A DNA stretch of 64,000 nucleotides from Drechmeria coniospora (GCF_001625195.1 NC_054389.1:7126520-7190519); one strand, 5' to 3'; positions 34,253 to 46,910 are shown, counted from the first letter of the stretch. Notes: generated by a model from the letters alone, not told the origin. A program made the numbers and translations.

Positions 34253-37200
34253 GTCGGACTCGGGGTCGTGGCCCTGTCGAGGATGAGGTCGGTCGAACGG
34301 CGTCGTCGAGGCCCAGGGTTCGCGGGGTCCTGCGAGGCGCGTCGGCGGCGAATGGGGGCGACGAGGGTCTCGCAAGCAGAGCCGCACTTGGGCCGGTCCG
34401 GTCCCGAGGGCTCTGGACGGAGGGCGGGAGCGAGGGATCTTGTAGTATCCTTGACGCGGCGAGGCCTTGGGACGGCAGCAGGTGGGTGGCGGGTGGCGGG
34501 CTGGCGGTCGGTGGCGGCAGGCGTTGGAGATGAGGGTCGAGGAGGGGGGAGGCTGAGGCGAGGCGAAGAAGGAGGACGCGACGAGGGTTTCGGGCCGTCG
34601 AGGTAGGCGGATGCGGGATGGGGATTCTCAAACGCGGGCACCGATCGAGCGAGGGCTGCCTCGTGTGAAGGTTCGGGAGGCAGAGGCTCGGGAGGCAGAG
34701 GCAGAGTCGGGCGGCGCAAAGGGCGGTGAGCCGGGTCGGATTTTTCCCGCAGGGTGCGCGTGGGCAGAGCGGCAGAACTCGAGGGCGATGGGGACGGGGA
34801 CGCGCACGGGTTATGTCCGGTGACGACGGTCGAAGGTGACGGAGAGCCGGAGCGAGGATGGTCGAGGTTGGAGATGGCTGCAGGCGGAGAGGGTTCGGCG
34901 GCGTCGTGGGCAGGACAAGGGGACGAGCGAGGGGAGGAGAATGCCACAGGCGCGTTCCTGGTCAAGGACGGTGACCGAAGGACAGTGTGGGGTGCCGGCG
35001 GCGGCGGAAGCGAAGCTAACGTTATGGCTGTGCCTGGCGCCGTCGGAAGAGCACACTGGTACGTACCGACGCATACGAGGCCGTCACTGGGCAGGCACCG
35101 TGTTAGCACCCTCCTAGCACCTCCCTAGTGCCCACCTGACCTGGCAATGGGCGGATGGGTAAGAGACAAATGCCAGGTCGATTACTCCGTATTCTTAGCG
35201 GCCCTGTATTGAATACGGAGGACTTGCTTGCAGCGCTTGCAAGAACTTGCACATGCGGCATGCGGACGGGTGCACTTGTGTGCCGATGGTAGGTACAAGT
35301 AAGTACTGTACTTGTGCTGGTACAAGCACTGTGCTGCATGGTGCAAGTCGGGGCAAGTAAGTGAGCGCTGTTTTACTTGTACCTGTACGGAGTAATTACT
35401 TGTCTGAAATTTAGCACCGAGGACTCCTTGTATGATGTACCTACTTGACCAATATTACCACCCGCCGCACGGAGCAAGTACAGTACACCCAGGTACTTGC
35501 TTGTGCGCTGCGCCATGTCACCAGGCACTCACGACCAGGTAGGTACATTGTACCGGACATTTACCACGCTGTACCACTACGCGTGCACCTTCTACGAGTA
35601 CCCGGACTACCGACAACCAGGTCCTGTACATGTACAGTACTTTGTACTTTGAAGCACGAGGGTACGGAGTATTATAGTGCGCCAATCTTTAGTACGTTCA
35701 CGAGCGTCCTCGCCGGGACGGTACTTACACCTACCTGTACATAATCCATTACAAGGGCAACAAGTACAGTTACTTGTAGTGTATACTTGTATCTGCAGCA
35801 CAGTGCGGAGTGTGCGCAGAAAAATCTCCATGACGATGTGTTACTTGGCTCTGCAGGTGCTGCCGCCCTACGGCGTAGATGTCCTCTCCATCCCCTTCCA
35901 TGCCTCCATATGAATGATCCACGCTGACGGCATTCAAAGGCATCACCGACCTCGGTGGGTCGGGACGGTGGTGAAGAGCCCCAGAGCAGGTGCTTCATTC
36001 TTGCTCGTCCCGTCGAGTACTACTTGCTTGTACTTGCTCGGTACTTGCACAGTGAATTGCTCCGCAAGTACTTACGGAGCACTTGCATGTCGCGTTCGAT
36101 GTACGGAGCACTTACGCACTTGGGAATCGCAGCACCGTACGGAGAATCAAGCACAGAACTTACAAACACAACTACTCCGTACAAGGCCAACTAATACATG
36201 CACTCACTCGCAAGGAGTGTCGACCACACGGTCGCAAGTAACACTTGCGTGTACGGAGTACATGGTGTAATTAATAATTACTTCCTAACATAGAACTAGC
36301 GCACCTGCACTGACACGTGCACTGCCCGTTACATACTAACAACATGCTCATACTGGTACATACTTGGGTACCGAGGCTGGTACCCAGTGGTACATGTGGA
36401 GCACATGTACACATGTACTTGGGGGTACGCCCACACGGACTCCGTACCTAGGCAAGGGAACAATAAGTTCCGGCCATTACAAGGTGCTGCTCTGAGACGG
36501 TACCTAAGTCAGTAAGCGCAGGGAGCTACTCCAAAGGCACATGAGGTTACCTCCGGCACCTGGTACTTGTATTGCCGCTTCCCGGCGTACCTATTCAGGT
36601 TGACAGGGGATCGGGTCGCGGGCGGAGTTGCCGAAAGCGCGCCCATTCCGTTGCCCATTTCATTCGTCAATGCACCTAGCACGTCATGATACAGGGCTGC
36701 GGAGTACAAGTACTTACTTGCATGCATGCAGAGGTACTTGCTTGGGCGCTCTGATTGCCTGTACTTGGTTGCGTTGGTCTAAATGCACAGAAAATAAGAC
36801 TGTAATGGTCTGCAGGTACTGTGCCGGAGCCGTGCGGGTTGCAAGTGCTTTGCGCTGCACGGCACAAGCAAGTACTTGAGTACAGTAATTAAGTACAGTA
36901 CAGTACAGTACAGTACATGTACCTTACTGGTAGGTGTGCTGTAAGTTCCTTGTACTGGCACGGCGTGGTGCGAGCGAAAATGACCAATATCTGGCAGGCA
37001 TGTGACGTACGAGTTGCCGAGTTCATCGACGGCCGACTGTACTTGGCAGCGATGCGTGGCCCGAAAAAGGGTTGAAGAATTTTCGGGACACTGCTATACA
37101 CATTGCCCTACTGTATTCCGCACATGTACGGAGCAATTGCAACTATTGCAACAATGCATTACAGTACTCCGTACGGAGCACAGTGCAGTGCTTGCTTATC

Positions 37201-39551
37201 ATTACCACCACCACTCCGTACTACCAATGAGATGTACTGTACTGTACAGTAGTTGTACGGAGAACATGCATCTCCGTACCTAGTACTCGCTCAACTCAGT
37301 ACCCGTGTATTACTTACTGTACGTATACCAGTGCTTGCTGCACTGCCGGTGGTCGTATGTACCACCTGGTAATTACTTCCAATTGCCTGTATGCAAGTAC
37401 TTGTGCTTGGCACCATGACGACGCTCGGCGCACAAAGGCACTCGTACTACGGAGCAGTGCTTTCTTGTACTGATACTGTACACATTGAACGCACAACGCG
37501 CACATACTGCACTTACAGTACGTGTACTTTGTATAAGCACGGTACTTGGATGTAAATGTGCGCGTAGAACGGCTTTGCTTGTACAGTACTTGCATGTAAA
37601 GTCACCACCGACCTAGCTTACCAAGGACCTACTAGGTAACCTACCTTAGTACTTACTGTAGGTAGTAGCTACTACGGTGGACGGTACCTGGTATTGGTTG
37701 GTGCTTGGCCTGAAAGAACCGAACGAGCCGACCTGCCGCCCCAAGGCGTCCCTATTACTTGGCGGGCACGGTACCTAGCACTCCGTCCTGTAAGTACTTG
37801 CGTACTGTACGTACAGTAAGTACTTGCATGCACATGCATACTTGCACTATTTGCAGCAGTTGGTGGTGGTAGAGGTAAGCACCTTCTCCTTGCCCACGAC
37901 ATCGACTGGTTCTGCTCCACCACGGCCACTGCTGCATAAGGTAGTAAGCACAGCAGGATGGGCCAGCAGGGAGCCGGCTGCGGCAGGGGACGGCTTCACC
38001 GACGTCACGTCGCACTGCATCATCGGCATCGCCTTGGTGCATTCCACGGGCATCCCGCTCGATGCGTGCCGGTACGGTACAGGTGGGTGCACTCAATGCT
38101 CGGCATGGCCGGGGGATGGGGGCCGGCCGGCTATGTGCTGAATGTGCTGGCGCGCGACGCATTCTCGATCCTCTCGGCGAAACTCGCCGCCGCGGAGAGC
38201 CCGTACCGCACAAACACCTGCGCACGTACTTGGCTGCAATCACTACAGGTGCCTGCCGAAGTGCACCGCTGGTGGGGTTGTAGGACGTAATTTGTACAAA
38301 TGCGATGGCGGTACGAAGTACTGTAGGCATCGACGACGGTTGCACCTTGGTAAGTACTAAGAGATGCCATGGTCTCGCCACGGGTACAAGTGTTGGTTGG
38401 CCTGCGTGGATATCTAGCGTCAGCAGCGTGGCATCGTTGGATCGGAGATGGCCGAGGAGCACTACAAGTGCCAAAGCAAGTACAGTAAGTACTCAAGTAC
38501 AGCACCTACAGCAGTACTCAGTAGAGTACTGAGATGCCTGCGACTTCTTCCCTACAGTACGGTACATGTACTTTACATCAAAACGTCGTGTGCAGTACGC
38601 TGTACGGATACTTTTCATTTATTCAACTACTGTACTGTACAAGTACATCTGTGGAGTAATACTTGTAGCCGTGCTTAGGCAAGTAAGTACTTGCTAGGTA
38701 AGTATGTACGGAGTTCTCCGTAATTCATGTACACGTCCAACACATGCATCCGAACTCCACGGGGCGTGCCAAGAGCTCCTTCATGCAATGCATACTCGGC
38801 ATCAGTATGCAGCACCGAGTACGGCGTGCTTTGCAATGTTTTCAGGTGCAGGAATCTACATGTAATTAGTGTGTAAGTACTTGAACAAATACGGTACTCT
38901 GCACGGCGCTCAACAACAAGATGCGTCGTCGTGTCATGCTGGCATGTACGGAGTAATACATGATGCTTACAGTAGCTACGGAGCACTACAATAGGTACTT
39001 GCGTAGGAACTTGCAACCACTCAATAACATGCACAGTGCAGTAGGTACAGTAGGTGCACAGTACATACTTGTGCATGTACAGTAAGTACAAGTGCAGAGT
39101 AAGTACGCCTCGATCGGCCGATCTCGGCTCCAACACCCAGCCCGCATGCTCGTGCCTGTAACGAGCACACCGTTCGAGTACGGTACATGCAAAAGTAATA
39201 CCGACACGGGCATCATTTCCATCCTTTCGCGCCGTTATTAATACTACCTCGACTCTACTCGGACGTCCCTGCTGGCTGAGCTTCCTGCAATGTCCCTGCC
39301 CATGGAAGCTGAACGGCCAGCGGCCGCTTCGCACGCAAGGCGCACCGCGCAACCGTCGGCACCGCAATCCTCGTCCCTCTCTGCCCTCTCTCCTCTGGCC
39401 TGCCCCTTGGCCTGCTCTCCATCTTGCTCTCCATCGTTGCCCCGATGGCAGCTCAATTCCCGCTGCTCCGTACGCCTGCAAAACACCTCATGCTGGTTTG
39501 CGTCCGAGCACTCGCGCGCCTCCACGGTGAGCAGCGAGTGCTAGTCGGCTT
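34253..39551. repeat. 5.3-kb gene-free region: GC-rich leader then GTAC-word array
   Basis: No gene supported. 34253-35120 is GC-rich, purine-biased DNA upstream of the metacaspase; open frames in it encode only Pro/Ser/Arg low complexity and run into metacaspase exons in the wrong frame. 35150-39230 is a long field of GTAC-centred words with TACGGAG/CTCCGTA copies, including a (GTACA)n run at about 36893-36918 and palindrome CTCCGTACGGAG at 37167-37178. A GC-richer island without clear coding signal lies at about 37860-38290. Confidence 0.65.
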
Positions 39552-41183
39552 TCAATCGGCACTGTATGTCGAGCTTGCCGAATCTTGTCGTGGCATCCGC
39601 ATCGTTGAACTTGCCGCCGACGCCGTCGACCCGCCTCGTATTTCTAGGTCAAAGGGGTCAGACCGAAACTTGTTTCGCCGTTCGACGAACCGATGGTTGC
39701 CCTCCAGAGTCTCGCCGTGCACCGACTGCCGCCGCTCGACGGCCGAATATGTCCCGTGCTGAGCGTTGCCCACCATCTCGAGGGGAGACTCCCTGCGGGC
39801 GGCGAAAAGGGCGACCGCATGTTCCGTCGGCGATTCCTGGCCGTCGAAATCATCGTGACAAAGCAAACTCAGAGTATACGACGCCTTGGGAGCGGCCAAA
39901 GGGTGTGCCGGCCGACTGGTGGCTGTCGCATGTCGTTCATGCCGAGGCTCGAACTCGCCGAACCCGGCGAAGCTGTCCAGGGTCCGGCCCGGTCCGTCGT
40001 CGGGATTCGAAGCCTCCTCTGACCTTCCATCCCTTTCGTCGCGGCCTCCCGCATCGCCTCCCCGCCGAGGCGACGCCGCTGTTTCCAAGAATCGCGCGTG
40101 GGCACCGTCCATGCCGGCGCCGAAGCTGTCGACGGCGCCAGCACCTTGTGGCATCCACAATCGCCCCCTTGTTCGCTCCGAGGCAACAACATGCAGCCCC
40201 GCTGCCGCAGCCGACTCACCGTTGGCGAGGCCGAGCCTGTTGAAATCCCTCTCTTCATTTCCCCTCTGCTTCTGCAGCCGTCCGGAGCACCGGGCCCATT
40301 CCCCCTTGTTCCTTCTTTTTCGCCGCATCCACACAAGTATCATCATCACGATGACCGTGACGACGACGCCGACGGATATTCCAATGATTGTTCTTGGCGA
40401 TAACGCAATCGGGGACTTGCTGCTGCTGGCATTGTTCGGCAAAGAAGAGAGGCTGCTGTTGTGCTCGATGCCCCCGCCAACAGACTTGCTTCTACTGCCG
40501 GTGGAATTCGTGCCACCGCCATCGTCACCACCAAAGACGTTGGAAACTTTGCCAACGATGGCGCCCGGAGTTTCTACAGCCACAACTTCCCCAAAGCTTG
40601 TTTCGCGTCTTTTCGCCGACGCAGCGCCCGACGACGTCTCGAGAGTTGGCCGAGTAGATGCCGCGGCGATTTCACTCGTCGAGCTGGATGATGAGGGAAG
40701 AAGTTGCCTTGATCCGGCGGCGCCATCGTCGAGCTCGCCATCATTACTCGACGTCGGCTGTGGCTCTGGCGAGAACAAAGGTGTGGAGCCTCCCGCTGGC
40801 TCGAAATCAAACCAAGTCGACGACGACGTTGCGAGACTCGGTGCAAGCTCCGTGACACCAGTATCCGAAGTCTCCGTGGACGAGGTTCTGAGTCGCCCTC
40901 CTGTCGCTTGCTTGGATTGCTGTGGAACCTGAGGTCGCCGAGTCCTAGCCAGGGATGTAGTGGTCGTGGCCGAGGCGGCTGCAGCGGGCGCTCCCGACAC
41001 GGAAGCCGTGAGAAGCCGTTGCGAAAGGGACGTGGTGGAGTTGGAGAAAGTGCTAGCCGTGGAGGAGGATCCCGAGGTGAGTGTCGATGTTGATGGTGTT
41101 GCTGTGGATTGAAAGAGTCTAGGCTGTGCCGAGGGAGCCGGCGTCACTGGCGTCGTCGACATTGGTCGTACGTAGCTCGACAT
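39552..41183 (-). CDS. Ser/Thr-rich single-span membrane protein, function unknown
   Basis: A single open frame of 543 residues. The N-terminal half (about 270 residues) is extremely rich in Ser, Thr, Ala and Pro with few aromatic residues, like a mucin-type, O-mannosylated ectodomain. One strong membrane helix follows (TIIGISVGVVVTVIVMMILVW), then a basic stop-transfer cluster (RRKRR) and a 230-residue charged cytoplasmic tail. The plan resembles fungal wall-stress sensors of the Mid2/Wsc kind, but I see no cysteine-rich WSC domain. No signal peptide is evident after the first ATG (41183; another at 41162), so an upstream exon may be missing or the helix may be a signal anchor. Family not recognised. 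Confidence 0.65.
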   Translation of the reverse strand: MSSYVRPMSTTPVTPAPSAQPRLFQSTATPSTSTLTSGSSSTASTFSNSTTSLSQRLLTASVSGAPAAAASATTTTSLARTRRPQVPQQSKQATGGRLRTSSTETSDTGVTELAPSLATSSSTWFDFEPAGGSTPLFSPEPQPTSSNDGELDDGAAGSRQLLPSSSSSTSEIAAASTRPTLETSSGAASAKRRETSFGEVVAVETPGAIVGKVSNVFGGDDGGGTNSTGSRSKSVGGGIEHNSSLSSLPNNASSSKSPIALSPRTIIGISVGVVVTVIVMMILVWMRRKRRNKGEWARCSGRLQKQRGNEERDFNRLGLANGESAAAAGLHVVASERTRGRLWMPQGAGAVDSFGAGMDGAHARFLETAASPRRGGDAGGRDERDGRSEEASNPDDGPGRTLDSFAGFGEFEPRHERHATATSRPAHPLAAPKASYTLSLLCHDDFDGQESPTEHAVALFAARRESPLEMVGNAQHGTYSAVERRQSVHGETLEGNHRFVERRNKFRSDPFDLEIRGGSTASAASSTMRMPRQDSASSTYSAD

Positions 41184-44090
41184 CGAGCGTGCTTCGAGCG
41201 TATTTGCCGTGGCACTTGCGTGCAATTCGCCTCAACGTAGCGGGTGCTCTGACGCTGGAGGATATGATGGCGGTCGCGGTCACGGGCCAACGTCGTTGAG
41301 TCAACATCGTCGATGATACCGACTTATCATAGACGCATTGTGGCCGCTTCCATTATTTCAATGTCTAGGTATGCCGACCGAGGATACAGGTGTAGCAGCT
41401 TTCTTTTCGCCAGCTTGGATGGCAAGGGCAGATGAGGCTTCGTGCTTGTGTTCGCGGCTGCTCTTGCGCCTGCGCTCGCGCCTGTGCCCGTGGTGATATC
41501 GGACTTGTATATGGTGGCAGGATTCCTTGTTGACGGAAACTTCAACAGTCTCCGCAAATCGGACCGGTAGGGCGGATGTGAGCTATTGCAATCCAGCCGT
41601 CAGCACAAGCAAACAACCATGGCAACGTCACAGAGCCATCGAACAAAAGGGGAAGGCGTCTCGAACAGGGCGAGGTGACGCGACCTTGGAGTAGATATCA
41701 AGCGGCACAGCATGAGCAGAACAGGAGGCGGAATAAAACAACGATAAAACACCCGTAAGAAAATATGTCGAGAACTTGGTCTTCCATGCGTTTTCGGGTA
41801 TTATTGTGGGCGAGACGAGCGGCCAATGTCGAGAATGGGCGAAAGAGAAGAACAGGGAATGCCAACGGGACAGCCTGATCGGACGTGACTAGTCGAGGGA
41901 CCGAGGAGAGTCAGTTGTCCAGCGGCCAACGCCGAGTGCCAGGCTCGTGCAGGGGCTGTTAAACCCCTGATGTGTTACGCATCTCAAGAACGGGCATCGT
42001 CAGGGCGGGGAACCGGGGGGGACGAGAAACGGGAACAGGTGGCACGAGGCCTGTTTCGAACTCGAGGGCACGATCGAGCGGACATGCAGCTGACGCGATA
42101 TATCACCCAGCGCCCCCGGACCAGCGTTGATGGAATCCGCAGAGTCGAAGGGGTCCGGATGTCGTTCATCTCCGATTTCTGCTTTCGTATGTGCTTGCTG
42201 TACGGGAGGGCGGTTGAGCATGTTGGTTGCTGAGAGCCGCCGAAAACTAGAGTGATGGTTGTCTCAACGTATCGCCGGTCGGTTACTGCGCCTGGGAAAT
42301 CGGTCATGGCAGGACAATACCTTTCAGCCCGTATTATTTCGTTTTCATCCTGCCGGAAGCCCTGAATCTCGTGGGCGGCGTCGCTTCCATCGACACGCTT
42401 CCGCGAGAAGCAAGGCAAAGTCCAAATTCATCGGCGTCCCGGTTTGTGCCCTCTCCCACCTCCTCTTGACAATCCAGATGTAGATGCGAGATAAAACGGC
42501 CGTAGAAATGTCCGTAGCTTCTGCGTAGCACGACATTGCCTGAGCATGGTTTCAAACATTCAAACCCTTTCGCTCGCTCGGGATGGGTGGCCAGTTTGAA
42601 ACATTACGGGTGCCTTGGGTTTGAAACAGCCTCAGGCAAAGCCAACAAGAGTCGACGGTTCTCGAGCTTCCGGCAGCCATCTTGGCGGACATTTATTCCG
42701 AGGCGAGGGTGGTTCTGAACCCAGAGCATTCGTCCGTGTGCATGTACGTGTCGTGGTTTGTCACTGGCGTTTGATTTAGCATTGCTGCAATGAGCAGTGC
42801 GGCGGCGTTGATGAATCCCCACAGTGTCAGACCCAGGTTGGGGTTGACTTGCTCTGACAGACTGCCGTGCAATATCAACCAGTCCAGAGTTTCATGTACT
42901 CGTACTCTATACTTGTACTGTAAGTGTATTATTACATGTACAGGACCTACAGTAAACCAGCCATGTATGTATTTAGGTGTACAGTAGGTGTACAGTAGGT
43001 GTACAGTACTTGTACAAGTTTGTACTCCGTACGGAGTACTTGTACTTATGTTGGTTCCCAACCTGCCCCGTGACAGACTAACAGCACCTGCATTTTTGCG
43101 TTGGAATTACACCAGAGACACAAAGATATCGTAATATTTAAATGTAAAGTAAATACCACATGTATCACTGGACTGTGGTGCATGCATTTCAGTCATGTGT
43201 AAATTCTACGCTACATTGCTGTCGATATATTTCTCAGGCTCAGGATGCATCGCCAAGGCATGAATGAATTGCTGCAGCAAATACCCAAAGGCTTTTTGTA
43301 GGCGGGTAAATGTGCTCCTTACTGTATGGAGTAATAATACTTGGAGGTTGGCTCATTACTGCAAGTACACTCAGTAATTACAGTACTTGCATGTACACGT
43401 ACAAGTACTCCCCAAGTTACGGAGTACTTATACAGTAGTTGTACTTAAAAGCACTTACAGCACAAGCAAGCACAATACAAAAGAACTTCAAAGTACTGTA
43501 AGTAAATGTAAATGAGTACCTACGGAGTACATTTACGCATACTTAAGTACTTACCTACGGAGTACTAGTAGTTTCTGTGCTGCACAAGACTTTAAGTAAG
43601 GTGGGGGAGGCTGCGGTGCATTAGTATGTAAGTACTTGGTAGGTACATATACGACCAAGTAGTTGTATGTGTACTTCCATTAAAGTGCAGTATTTTCTGT
43701 ACATGCTAGTACAAACTTGGCCGTGGGACCTGTCAAACTGAACGCCGCAGACTTCTCATCGACATATGGAAATTGTTTCCCCGCCTCCCGCCATCCCCAA
43801 CATATCTTGATCTGTCGCCATTTAGGAAGCTGCCTATTATCTCATCAGGTCCTACATCGGTTTCTGGGTTAGGCTCAATGACACCCCCTGCTTGTAGCCA
43901 AGATCAATACTGACTTTGGCCAGATCGTCAATCGTCCGTCCCTCTCTCTCGCTCACCTGGACCACGAGGCAGTCGCCGGGCAGTCCTCTGGCAAGCATGT
44001 CTTCTCCAGATAGCCGTGCCAGCGTGAAGCGGCCAAGTGAGTCGGGCCGATTCTTTTCTTGCTTTCTTGCTACCAAAACCCTTCGCTCGG
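41184..44090. repeat. Intergenic region with GTAC-word array, upstream of NEP1
   Basis: 2.9 kb with no supported gene. 41184-42700 is ordinary sequence with scattered unrelated ORFs. 42890-43700 is a dense GTAC-word field: three tandem copies of an 11-bp GTGTACAGTAG-like unit near 42976-43010, and an 18-bp perfect palindrome GTACTCCGTACGGAGTAC at 43022-43039. Confidence 0.6.
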
Positions 44091-44945
44091 ATGGCCTTCG
44101 CTAACAAGACTTCCTGCTCAGGGACCCAATCTCTGCCGCCACCTGCGTTGCCGCAGCTCGTGGCCGAGCAGAAAACTCCCATTGCATCGACCGACAAGGA
44201 CTCGCAGCGACTTATCGTCGTCTTGTCAAATGCTAGCCTTGAAACGTACAAAGCCTCGCATGGTGGCGCTGGTCGCAATGGAGCCCACCGTGAGGACAAA
44301 TATTCGCTGCTCAACAGCGACGAGCACATCGGAGTCATGCGCAAAATGAACCGGGACATCAGCGACGCACGCCCCGACATCACGCACCAGGTGCCAACCC
44401 CCCCCCCCCCCCCCCCCCCCCGCCTCTCCTTGACGCGCGCATGCAGCGCCGCTAATGGCTTTCTCTAGTGCCTCTTGACCCTTCTGGACTCGCCCATCAA
44501 CAAAGCTGGCAAGCTTCAGATATACATCCACACCGCCAAGGGTGTGTTGATTGAAGTGTCTCCCTCCGTTCGCATCCCTCGTACGTTCAAGCGATTCGCC
44601 GGTCTCATGGTGCAGCTTCTCCATCGGCTGTCCATCCGGTCGACGAATTCCAACGAGAAGCTACTGCGGGTGGTGCAAAACCCAATCACCGACCACCTTC
44701 CTCCGAACTGCCGCAAAGTCACGCTCAGCTTCGATGCCCCCCTTGTGCGTGTTCGCGAGTACGTGGAATCGGTGGGCGGCAAGGAGAGCATCTGCGTCTT
44801 CGTCGGTGCCATGGCCAAGGGTGCCGACAACTTCGCCGACTCTCTCGTGGACGAGAAAATATCCATCAGCAACTACTCAGTTTCGGCCAGTGTGGCCTGC
44901 AGCAAGTTTTGCCACGCGGCCGAAGATGCTTGGAACATACTCTAG
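44091..44945 (+). CDS. NEP1: NEP1/EMG1, 18S rRNA pseudouridine N1-methyltransferase
   Basis: SPOUT-class enzyme that N1-methylates the pseudouridine at yeast position 1191 of 18S rRNA and is needed for small-subunit assembly in the nucleolus. Exon 1 is 44091-44390 and exon 2 is 44469-44945. The 78-base intron joins DITHQ to [14 protein letters not shown] in frame; 258 residues. Seen: [16 protein letters not shown]; the [21 protein letters not shown] block; [32 protein letters not shown]; and the C-terminal SAM-knot region with [17 protein letters not shown] and [25 protein letters not shown]. The start is the ATG at 44091, giving a normal-length N-terminal tail. The intron carries a run of 24 C immediately after the donor region. 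Confidence 0.96.
44398..44421. repeat. Homopolymer of 24 C inside the NEP1 intron
   Basis: Twenty-four consecutive C on the coding strand, starting seven bases after the GT donor of the NEP1 intron (44391-44468). Confidence 0.9.
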
Positions 44946-46910
44946 TGCTCGATTTTCCGTCTGCAGTATTGGCACACGCAGGGCAGGGACGGATAGTTCT
45001 GATGCCTGATGAAGCACGAGGCAGGCAGGAGCCGCGGATGAAGCCTGCGCCAGTCACCCGGCCAGGGCTGAAATAATATGGCTGCCTGACGATTGGTCTT
45101 GGAAATGGCCTCGGTGGCCTGGGTTGGTGCAGTCATGTGCAGTCATTCGTCTTTCACAACCAAGCATTGAGGCGGTACATAGCCGGGTCTGACATGCTTC
45201 CAACCCCCAGACGCTGCCGCCGCCGCATGGGTCGCCTATCAAACAACGCTTGCTCTGACGGCAGCTTAGGTGCAAGGGGACAAGGGGGCATTCCAGAGAC
45301 CGACCATGCCGACTTGGATTGATCGACCAAGAAATAAAGCATCGAGAGGAACGTCGCAAGGAAAATCGAGAGGGAGATGGACGAAAAAAAAAGAGGAATA
45401 TCCGGGTATCCATGCATCCAAATCGTTACATCGTCCAAGAAACCATGTGGTATCAACCTCCCACGGTGGAGATGCCACGGGCGAGTGGTCTATACCTCGG
45501 CAACACTGAAACTAACAAATGAGTTGAAGATAAAAAGATAATCTCTTTCGAGATGACGGCGGTACATACTGTCCAGTTCGTATCAGAAAGAAGGAGGCAA
45601 CACATACTTTGAAAGCACCCCACACCGAAGCCGGTTGGTCAAATTGAAGTATCATGCAAGCATACCATATTTTTGCTCTAATGGCGTCTATATTGGCCGC
45701 ATCCCATTATTGACAGTAGTTGTTTGCTGGTGCAAATATATTCAGAATTGGGAAGTACGAATGTTGTGTTGCGACTGTCCTCAAGGGCATGATAAAGTGA
45801 TGTCGTCACGAGCAACTTCAGGCTTACCTGCTGCATCAAGCATATCTACTGGGCATCATTGGGCCGGAGAAGCTATTTTCCTAAATGCCGTGGGCACGGC
45901 GTTCCACCTAATCTTTCATATGGTGGCCTGCGCCTTTCACAGGTTTCTGTCTATGATAATGATTGGATCGAACCGTTCCGTCTTCCTGCATTGATCAAAA
46001 CAAAGGAGTTCCTCGTACCTTCGCCATCGATGAGAGAAACAAGTTCGGCGTGGAAGACGTCGAATATGAGTCTACTCCCTGCGCCTTGCCATCCACGTCA
46101 GTCGTGCCACCAGCTTTTCACCCCGTTCTCCCTTGGGGTATGAGGAGCAGTGCGATTGTAGATTTTGTTCTGCTGCCTCCTGGATAAAATGCGGTCGACT
46201 ACAGTTGGCCAGAGCCTCTCTTCAAAGCATCTTCGTCACTAGACATGTACGCACATTCAGTGACGTGGTGAAGCGTACTTGAGTTTGAGTGTAAATTATT
46301 GTCTATCCAAAGTAGCTGCTCATGGCCGTCACCAGTTTGAACTCAGAACGGGCCTTGGACAAGTGGCGTGGGGGACGGCGACCAGGTTGGATACGGACTC
46401 ACTCCGTACTCGACATTTCATGACGAGAAACGTACAAACTGTGTTGTTTGTGCGCGATTTAAATTGCACCGGCGTCGACGAATTGAGTTCATTAGGCCGT
46501 CTCTATCCAGTGGTCCGTCCTAACACGCTGCGTTGACCTTGCAACATAATTCCAACCTCGCTCGGCTCCTAGGCTCGTCAGGCAAGCGGTAGCCCAAAAA
46601 GTAAACCATCCAACAACTCGTACGTTTATGTTCAGATTATCGTCAGATTCATCCCATCTGAATCCGTTGAGGTGACGCGCTTGCCGCTTCCAGCATGAAA
46701 GCCTGATTGAAATACCCGTTTCATTCTTCTTCAAAGCATCCAAAACTCCACTCGGAGTTGTCGTGCACAGATCCAACTGCCGTCGGCTCTCACGGGGAGT
46801 CGAGAAAAGTTCCACGCCCTAACAAAAAAAAAGAAATAAGAAAACAAAATATGTACAGCACGATGGCGCAAGTGGGGAAGTTATGGATGTCGTGCTCGGC
46901 GCGCCGGCTG
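44946..46910. other. Intergenic region, relatively AT-rich, no supported gene
   Basis: About 2 kb between the convergent ends of NEP1 and the WHI5-like gene. Base composition from about 45500 to 46850 is visibly AT-richer than the neighbours. Short overlapping frames at 45635-46187 look slightly protein-like but have no start, splice pattern or family I can defend. Confidence 0.5.

Noticed and set aside
34120..35109. 329-residue Pro/Ser-rich minus-strand frame
   Set aside because: Low complexity only, and it overlaps metacaspase exon 1 and intron 1 in another frame; more likely metacaspase leader/promoter DNA.
37755..38474. 239-residue minus-strand frame in the gene desert
   Set aside because: No domain, Arg/Pro/Cys-biased composition, and its ends run into GTAC repeat words.
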